Of a stretch of 64,000 bases of DNA, positions 56,573 through 64,000 are shown one piece after another. The stretch's first letter is position 1; each line of letters starts with the position of its first letter. A program made the position numbers and the translations under genes. Below the pieces are notes generated by a model that saw only the letters and a list, made by a program, of their open reading frames with translations, was not told where the DNA came from and searched no databases. The DNA comes from Mesotaenium endlicherianum (lineage: Eukaryota; Streptophyta; Zygnematophyceae; Zygnematales; Mesotaeniaceae), in contig WELA01007148.1 in assembly GCA_009602735.1 (NCBI GenBank), forward strand, positions 265,142 to 329,141. The letters run 5' to 3'.

Positions 56573-57027
56573 ATGGCTTTGACCACACAAAAGGAAGACA
56601 GAAAGCGCAAGGCAGAAGAAGCCAGGAGGATAATGGAGCAATTCCAGAAAGAGCTGGCGGCGACGTCCCTCACCAGGAGAGAACAAGAAAGGGTCCGCAG
56701 ACAACAAGAGGCGGCAGAGGAAGCACAGAGGAAGAAGGAGCAGGAGGCAAAAAACCTCAGGAAAGCGGAGGAGGAGAGATTGGAGAAACAACAAGAAGAA
56801 GCGGCGGCAGCAGAGGAGGAGAGAAGGAAGAAGGCTAAAGCTGACAAGCAGAAGAGCCTGGTCATTTACAGATATACTGTGGTGGGTGGCCAAACCTTTG
56901 ATAACCTGAAGGAAGCATTGCTGGCAGCCCAGGAGATTAACAAGCTGCAATAGACAACATTTTTATAAAGAGAAGGAGCGGAAGCACTGGATAGGTACAT
57001 TGAGACATACATTGGTGTGGTCCTGTA
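56573..57027 (+). pseudogene. A6 extra gene, subtype 2, N-terminal part
   Basis: ATG 56573 follows TACATGTGCAGG, a clean splice-acceptor-like site. It encodes the coiled coil (TQKEDRKRKAEEARRIMEQ, EAAEEAQRKKEQEAKNLRKA) and the start of the core (YRYTVVGGQTFDNLKEALLA). The reading is lost where the A7 LTR begins. Broken. Confidence 0.78.
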
Positions 57028-57561
57028 CATAAGCAAGGCTAGAAGACAGTGCATATCAATGGCTTCTCGCCCTGGGTTCAGATCTCCCTCAGTTAGCTGT
57101 ACAAGAGAGTTGGCCTCGTTTCCAAATGCCGAACTCGAGAGCAATCCTAGCATATGTACATGGAACGAGTTTACTGTTCAACGGCAAGTGTGATGGCACC
57201 GCCTACCCGAGAGTTAACCACGTTGGCAGGACCTCGGTTAACCAAATCCACCGCCATCTCCCATCATCCCGAATTGCCATCCATCCCAAGGATGTCATTT
57301 GGCCATTCATGTAGCACACCACACTTAGATGCATATCTAGGCAGTTCGCTGGTACCGAGTACGGAAGTCAGCTGGCTGTCAAATAATGTGTCAGCAAGCT
57401 GACCTAAGTTGACTTCAGCCTGCTGCCCCCGATTGAGTCGTTTAACTGATTATTTTATCACATCCAGCAGACTCAATATTAACTAAAGTTCAACAGGCTG
57501 AACTGAATTAACTATTATATTTGAATGAATATTATGTCTACCGATATACTGATTCATTACA
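57028..57561 (-). repeat. Partial 3' LTR of A7
   Basis: 534 bp of family A LTR in reverse, ending CTGATTCATTACA in plus-strand reading. Its outer end is missing at the junction with A6. Confidence 0.88.
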
Positions 57562-57788
57562 ATCCTTCCAACTTAACTTGTTGTCGCCTCGACAACACTA
57601 AATTGTAGAAGTATCTGGTCAGGGAACTAACAAGATTAACCCCCCATCGCCTGCCTCTTGCTTCAACACTGTTGCCTAGCTGTGGGCATCACTAGTGACA
57701 GTGGACTGTCACCTCCACCCTCAGTCTACTGCCGTTGTGGGGTGCAAACAGAATGACCTCCAGCAAGGCTTTAGGAAGGTTTTGATGT

Positions 57789-59469
57789 CTAGGGGGTTGA
57801 TCCTGGGGCTCCAGGATCAGGGTACTGTGATCTGGACCTAGATCTGGCCAGCCCTCTAGGTCTGTCATCTGGCCTTCTAAAAAACCCTGTTTGTTTTAAA
57901 GTCGGACCTCAAGAAGAATGAAGAATTGTAGCCTGCTCTTCAATCACTTGGGTGTTGATCCCCACATAGACAGGCAATCCAGTAGGATGCTGAAGTACAT
58001 TGGCAAGAGGTACATGTCCCTGAGCAAAGGCGGAGGCCGGCATACCCCTGGCCACTCCACGTGTCCCCCTCCTGGCACCAGTGTCCTCTGGGGTTTTCTG
58101 CCTTTGTCTGCTGCGAAGTACAGTCAGATCAGCTTCTTCCCCTGCTTGGGCAGGTGGGTTGGGAGAACAAGTGCGGAGTCCTGTTGCCTCCATGACCGGG
58201 ATCACATTCCATACACCTGATCTTGGCGCCCTAGCAATCCCTGCTTCTGCCTGCCCTTGGATCTCCTGAGTACCAGCTCTTGATGCTTCTCCTCTGCCTT
58301 GTTCTTCTTCCTCATCCTCCTTATCTTCCTCCTGTCAGAGGGTGAGGGTCTCCTCCACTACGTCACCCTGCTCCCTGGTAGACATGGACAAATTTACTGA
58401 CCGCCCTTTCTTCGGACAAGCTGGAGGTTGTTTGGCCTTCAGCCTGCTGATATCTATCCTGCATGCATTCTTTGCCCATTTGACAAAGGCATGCTTCCCC
58501 TTAGAGAAGTAGTCTCTCCCCCTCCTCTTGTGCTCTTTAGTTTCCGCATTCATATTACTCAGGCAGCCATTCAGCCTGGGGTCTCAAGGGGAAATGTGAG
58601 GTGGTAGGATGAGGTAGCCGTCTAGCCCATAGTGGAAGTCATCTAGTTGGGCTCGGTTACACTCCTGCTTTTTGTTGGTGACGGTCATCCACCTCCAGTC
58701 TGTGGGCTGCTGGTAGTACTGTGGCCCATGCTCAGCCTTTTTCAGCTTACAAGGGAACCAGTGGGGAGAGAACATCTGCTGCCCTGATTCCTTGGCCAAG
58801 TACTCCCAGCTCCTCCTCTCAACTTCATTGTAAGCTGGCAGTAGTGTGAGGCAAAATACCGTATCCTTAAAGCTATCGGGTTGCATGCTTACCATCCTGA
58901 TGAGTCTCTGATCTCCCACTATTCCAGGTACTGGAACTGGCTTGTACTCCAAATCAGCTGCCAAGTACCGGGCTTGCTCTGCTGTATAGCCCACCATCTT
59001 GGCATAATCTTCATAGAGAACCACACCAGTGTGTGTCTCAATGTACCTATCCAGTGCTTCAGCTCCTTCTTGCAGTAGAAGTGTTGTCTGTTCTAGCTTG
59101 TTGATCTCCTGGGCTGCCACTAATGCTTCCTTCAGATTATCAAACTTTTGGCCACCCAGCACAGTATATGTGTAAGTGACCAGGCTCTTCTGCTTGTCAG
59201 CTTCAACCTTCTTCCTTCTCTCCTCTTCTGCTGCCGTCGCTTCTTCTTGTTGCTTCTTCTGTCTCTCCTCCTCTTCTTTCCTGAGGTTTTCCGCCTCCTG
59301 CTCCTTCTTCCTCTGTGCTTCCTCTGCCGCCTCTTGTTGTCTGCGGACACTTTCTTGTTCTCTCCTGGTGAGGGACGTCGCCGCCAGCTCTTTGTGGTAT
59401 TGCTCCATTGTCCTTCTGGCTTCTTCTGCCTTGCGTTTTCTTGTCTTCCTTTTGTGTGGTGGGAGCCAT
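57789..59469 (-). pseudogene. A7 extra gene, subtype 2 (best preserved)
   Basis: Minus strand, about 560 codons. ATG 59469 follows TACATGTGCAGG. Coiled coil of about 95 residues (EEAQRKKEQEAENLRKEEEE); core with YTYTVLGGQKFDNLKEALVA, VVLYEDYAKMVGYTAEQARY, VSMQPDSFKDTVFCL, YNEVERRSWEYLAKESGQQM, HWFPCKLKKAEHGPQYYQQ and TDWRWMTVTNKKQE; a basic stretch KGRSVNLSMSTREQ; an acidic run; then HPTGLPVYVGINTQVIEEQ; ending with an Arg/Ser tail and a Pro/Gly end. The N-terminal half holds the longest open stretch of any copy here. Function unknown. Broken, a few breaks. Confidence 0.78.
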
Positions 59470-59795
59470 CCTGCACATGTAACCAGGGCACGAGTTAGTA
59501 GGGTCTCGATCTTTGTCACAGGAGTTGCAGGAAGAGAAGCAACTTTGTGTTATTGTTGTAGGTTTGTTCCTGTTTACCTTACAGGGTGATTGCTAGGAGT
59601 TCACGTAGCTGCAGTGCAATGAAAAATAAACGTACGAATGTGTGTGTAGGGTGAGTCAAGGGATGTGTTGATGTGCGAGTTCCTTTTTCATTCCGCCAAC
59701 TTTGCTTAATGTGGGCCTGGCTGTCCCATCCGTCACTATGCTGACACTTAGGATTCGATCACCGTCCCTTTCTCGCACACTAACTGCCATTTACT

Positions 59796-59833
59796 TTCCC
59801 CTCCAACTTAAATGGAGACAGAACCTCCTGTTA
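59796..59833 (-). promoter_or_regulatory. Post-pol hairpin and polypurine-like tract (A7)
   Basis: A worn inverted repeat (59817-59833) beside a purine tract (minus strand AAGTTGGAGGGGAAA, 59796-59809), in the same position relative to pol as in the other copies. Confidence 0.55.
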
Positions 59834-59859
59834 CCTTCCCATGTCTAGTGAAATGACAG

Positions 59860-62800
59860 TTAGGGAGGTGCCCCAGCCGCCCCGAGGTGGAATCGTTTCA
59901 ACGCCCCTTTGGCATTGGTCAATTGGTCCTTAAATTCCCAAGTATTCCCAGAGGCATCGTAACCCTTCCATCGAACCAAGTATTTCATGACATATTTAAT
60001 CGATCGACGAACCGAGCGAGCTTCCAAAATCTCCTCAACCTCATATTCCTCACAAGTACCATCCCTGACAGCGGGGACCGGTCTCGGTTGGACAGGTAAC
60101 CGACCAGTGAATAGTGTGTCACCCTTGATGTATGGTTCCAAGAAGGAGACATTAAAGACTGGGTGACCCTTGTATTCCGCTGACATGTTCAGTTCGTAAG
60201 CATTCTGACCGACACGGCGCACCACGGAATATGGACCCGACCCAGACAAGACCAAGCTTTTGCTTGACCATACCAGGCAGGTACAGGTGTTCAGAATGCA
60301 ATTTGACCAAATCCCTCTTTGAAAATGTCAACTCTCGACAGTGTTGATTAGCGTATTTTTGTTGATTTTCTTGGACTTTGTGCAGATTGTGTTGGACTTT
60401 TGACAGGGTGTCAGCAAACTCTTGAGTTAATCGAAGAGACACCGGATTGTCAATTCCCTCCGAGTGAGTTAAAGACTCCCCTAGTACATCGAATGGAGAC
60501 TTAGGGACCCTATCCAGACTGAATTCAAAAGGAATCTTGCCCGTTGACGCGTGCACCGCACTGCTGACCGCAAACTAAATTTGAGGCAACAGGTCATCCC
60601 AATTATCTTGTTTTTGGTTAATATATGCTCTCAGCACCTCTTGCAAAACTCGGTTAGTTCTTTCAGTTTGCCCATCAGTCTAAGGGTGGTTTGCTGTGCT
60701 GAGCAGCTGTTTGACTCCCATTAACCCCATTAAAGCTCTCCAGAACTTAGAGGTAAATTTTGAGTCTCTGTCTAAGATGATATTAGTATGTAGCCTATGT
60801 TGGCATACTACATGGTTGTAGAATTGTCTCGCAGTTTCGAGAGCAGTTACTTTGGCAGTGGTGGGGATGAAAATAACCATTTTTGTCAGTTTATCCAATA
60901 CTACCAATATAGAATCATGCCCATTGGCATTTCTTGGTAGTGTTACCACCCAATCCATGGATATTGTTACCCAGCGTCCAGCTAGGATGGGTAGTGGCTG
61001 TAACTGCCCCCCCGGGTGGTGTGTGCCTAGACTTATTTTTCTGACACTGATCACAGGACTTAACATATTTTAGGACCTGCCGAGATAACCCATCCCAATG
61101 ATAATGTTTTGCCAAACTGCCAACAGTTTTGGCCTGCCCCAAATGCCCACCCAGCAAACTGTCATAGGCTTGACTAAGTAAGAGTGACCTTATTTCCAAG
61201 TTATTAGGAATGACCAACTTCAGCCTGCCTGAAGTGGTTTTAGTTATCCGGACCCCTCCCTTTAGCCGGTACCCGAGTGCAGTAGCAGGACACACACCAT
61301 CAGTGGGGCTGGGCTCAAATGTTGGGTCAGAAAGGTAGGCTTTCCTAAGTTGTTCAAGGAAGGACTTTTCCACCTTTAGTGAAGTGAGTGCACCAAGGAC
61401 TTTATCTACAGCATGTTGACTAAAGTTCCTTTCTTGCAAGTCAAGTCTTCTAGAGAGTGCATCAGCAGGATTCAACTTCCTTGGTTTATAGTCAATCTTG
61501 ACTTGGAACTACCCCAGATTCTAGCTCTAGCGGTTCTCCCTCCTCGACAGCTTTGACTTTTTCTAAAAGTGAATCAGAGCTAGATGATATGTAATCACCT
61601 TAAAAGCTTTACCACGTAAGTATGCTCTCCACTGTTTGAGCACATAAATGATAGTGAGCAGCTCTTTATTATGCACAGAACAATTAATTTCAGCTGGGTT
61701 GAATTTCATAGATTCATACAACACAGGGTGCCACTCCTGCTTTACCTTACCATCCTTTGTGGTTTTTTCAGCAGGCTGTAATAAAATAGCACCCATGGCA
61801 AAGTCAAAAGCATCAGTAACCACCTCCATAGGTTTGCTGGGGTCATACATAGCTAAGACTGGGGCAGAAGAGAGAGCATCTTTAAGGATCTGGAAGGCAG
61901 CTTATTGCTCTTTTTCCCACACATACCCTATGTTCTTCTTGGTAAGGTCAGTCAGTTTACTGGCCTTTGTAGAATAATTCTCAATAAATCTCCTATAGTA
62001 ATTAGCCAACCCAAGGAAGGACCTAACTTTGGAGACAGACTATGGTATTGGCCAGTCCCTTAAAGTCTGGACTTTCTTAGGATCCACACTAATGCCTTCT
62101 TTACTGTCAACGTGGCTTAAGAATTCCGTACTTTCCTTGAAGAAATCACACTTGCTCATTTTAGCATATATCTGATTCTTTCTCAGTGTGTCCATGACTT
62201 TCTTTAAGTGCTCAGCATGCCGAGCTTCATCTTTAGAGAAAATTAAAATATCATCCAGGAAGACTTGCACAAACTTATCCGAGTAAGGTTTGAAAATGTC
62301 ATTCATAGCACCCATGAAGGTTGCAGGAGCATTAGTCAATCCAAATGGCATCACGTTAAACTCATAGTGTCCATAACGTGTGCGGAAGGCAGTCTTGTCT
62401 TCATCGTTCTCAGCAATTCTGATTTGATGATAACCACTCTTGAGATCTATCTTACTGAACACTTTAGCACCAAACAAGGTATCAAGCAAATCCTTGATTT
62501 TGGATAAAGCACACTTGTTCTTTACTGTAATTCTGTTAAAAGCTCTGTATTTAACACACATCCGCATACTCCCATCCTTTTTTTTAACAAACAGGATGGG
62601 TGCGCCATAAGGTGATTTACTGGGGGAAATATAACCATTTTCCTCAAACTCTGCAATCTGTGTTTTTGACTCTTCGCTCTCCACATAAGGCAAACCATAA
62701 GTGCGTTGCCAGGGTCACTGACTCCCAGGTAACAAATCAATCTTATGATCCACTTTTCTCTTAGGGGGTAATCCTGGAGGGATATTAAAAACATAAGTGT

Positions 62801-63460
62801 ACTGAGCAACAATTTTTGCAGCAGTAGGGTGCTCCGTAGGACTTACCTTTTTCTCAACCACTTCTTCAGGTTGAGGAGGTACCTCTCTTAGCAGCAAACA
62901 GAACGTTCTGTCTTCCTTCTGGTCCCAGCTTTTGATGAACTCCATTGCATTCAACAATTTGCATCCTCCTGGTAGCCTCTTCTTTTCCTTCATTTGCCAT
63001 CTATACAGGACAAGAGGAAGAGCACGGGTGGGTGCCAAGTTAGTCTGCCCATCACTGGCTCCTCTCACTTTAACTGTACCTTTGCTCCAACACACTTTAG
63101 CTTGATGTCTGTTAAGCCAGAACCTGCCTAGCACGCGATCATAAAAGTCAGTGTTGAGTCCCTTGGGTGACACTAGGCAGCCTTAGCCGCTTAACTAAGT
63201 CCTTATGGATAAAAACATGTGACGCCCCTCCGTCAACAAATGCCCTCAGCTTCCTACCTGCAATCATGCAATGCAGTAGGATAGGGGAAATTGTCTTTTC
63301 CTGACTTCCGCATTGTTCTCTTGACTTAGCAAAGAAATGTTGGACATCAGGTGGAACAAGATCATCCAGAGTGTGCACTCTCTGGAGGTCTATATTGCTG
63401 ATGGTCTCCTTTACATGTTTCTCAGGCATGCATAGTGAATCGAATTTGGCAGGACCCATA
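59860..63460 (-). pseudogene. A7 pol: protease, RT, RNase H, integrase, chromodomain
   Basis: Minus strand. Protease [16 protein letters not shown] near 63220. RT with [25 protein letters not shown] and [10 protein letters not shown] near 62255. RNase H with VVTDAFDFAMGA near 61815. Integrase finger near 61000-61150, core with [17 protein letters not shown] near 60940, then STGKIPFEFSLDRVPK near 60530. Chromodomain LVRWKGYDASGNTWEF near 59960. Close to the A1 and A2 genes. Broken, several breaks. Confidence 0.88.
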
Positions 63461-63527
63461 ATACCTGCTACGAGGGCAGCTAGTGACGATTCACTATCTC
63501 TAGCATCCTCACAGTCAGTAGACTGGA

Positions 63528-64000
63528 TTACTGACTGTTGCTGTCTTTTAAAGGCTGGTCTTTCTCCTCGACCTTTGGGAGGTGCTTAACAGGACACTGC
63601 TCTCTGAAGTGACCCAGCTGCTGGCAATAGAAGCAAACAGATTTTGCTAAGGCTGGTCTCGGCTTAGTCCTACCAGTACCTATTCCATAACCCCCTCGAG
63701 AGTATCCACCTCTCGCTCTAAACTGTATAGCATTATACTCATACCCATACTCATCACTCTGATCGTCCTCAACTTGATCTCCTTCAATTACGTTGTAGGA
63801 ACCATGTGGCTTTTTGACAATCTTAGACACCAAAGCATTACTCTGGCATTTGTGATTAAACTGCTGCTGATCCCAGGCATCAGCATCCTGAATCAAGTTA
63901 GCGAATTTTCAATATTTCTTTTCAACAAGTGGACCTGAGACCTCAGACTTCAAGCCATACCTGAAGTATGCTATTTTATACCGCTCTGGCACTTCTGGCT
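63528..64000 (-). pseudogene. A7 gag, C-terminal part (continues past the window)
   Basis: Minus strand. DADAWDQQQFNHKCQS, a Tyr/Gly/Arg-rich stretch and a CCHC knuckle CFYCQQLGHFREQC near 63600-63640, then PVKHLPKVEEKDQPLKDSN. Matches the gag of A1 and A2. Broken. Confidence 0.83.

Larger units (their letters stand above)
53559..57027 (+). mobile_element. A6: family A remnant (RNase H to extra gene), carrying a solo B LTR
   Basis: Plus strand: pol from RNase H to chromodomain, post-pol hairpin and leader, and the start of a subtype 2 extra gene. Neither LTR of A6 is present. It is joined head-to-head to A4 on the left and to the cut LTR of A7 on the right. Broken, several breaks. Confidence 0.82.
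57028..64000 (-). mobile_element. A7: family A copy with extra gene, running off the right edge
   Basis: Minus strand: partial 3' LTR 57028-57561, reverse polypurine tract 57562-57575, subtype 2 extra gene, post-pol hairpin, nearly full-length pol and the end of gag. The 5' LTR would be beyond 64000. No target duplication can be assigned. Broken, many breaks. Confidence 0.88.

Noticed and set aside
58584-59589. Long open frames antisense to the coiled-coil regions (Leu/Ser/Cys-rich).
   Set aside because: They are mirror images of Glu/Lys/Arg-rich coding sequence and have no conserved features of their own.
1-64000. CRISPR arrays, bacterial operons, phage or rRNA genes.
   Set aside because: Nothing of the kind is visible. 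The host gene has spliceosomal introns and the rest is eukaryotic retroelement sequence.

Overview
The window looks like nuclear DNA of a streptophyte plant or alga. The first 2.7 kb hold the 5' part of one host gene (minus strand, four exons visible, running off the left edge). It encodes a plastid-type Mpv17/PMP22 membrane protein closely resembling Arabidopsis At1g52870. Exon joins follow GT..AG, all in phase 0. The retrotransposon primer-binding sites match initiator tRNA-Met as in plants. A repeat-rich streptophyte alga such as Chara would fit, but the species call is an inference.

From about 4.5 kb to the right edge the window is a pile of nested LTR retrotransposons, all Ty3/gypsy with chromodomain-type ends, in four families told apart by their LTRs. 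Family A: LTR about 720 bp, TGTAATGAATC...GATTCATTTCA. Family B: about 744 bp, TGTAAGGTC...CCCCTTTCA. Family C: about 937 bp, TGTGACGTTTC...CGTTACA. Family D: 503 bp, TGTAGTGAAAC...CACTACA. Five-bp target duplications settle much of the order. A2 (5291-14370, GTCAT) sits in an older A copy, A3. A1 (17515-34837, CTTTC) sits in the 3' LTR of B1. D1 (18047-24727, TTGCT) sits in the 5' LTR of A1. A5 (39992-53275, CCAGA) sits in A4, which sits in B1. C1 (40102-47655, ACAAC) sits in the 3' LTR of A5. Three solo LTRs lie at 11000-11719 (A), 36123-36813 (A) and 54773-55516 (B). LTR divergence by eye is about 1% for D1, 3% for C1 and 9-10% for A1 and A2. A broken piggyBac-like DNA transposon lies at 15144-16326.

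The most interesting feature is a third gene in family A, between pol and the 3' LTR, seen in six copies (A1, A2, A4, A5, A6, A7). It encodes a protein of about 550 residues: a charged coiled coil, a conserved core, an acidic stretch and a short conserved C-terminal motif. I recognise no known family. It comes in two clearly different subtypes on nearly identical pol genes. It is preceded by a conserved hairpin and a purine tract resembling the element's own 3' polypurine tract, and its ATG directly follows a splice-acceptor-like AG. All retroelement copies are treated here as fossils; D1 is the most nearly whole.
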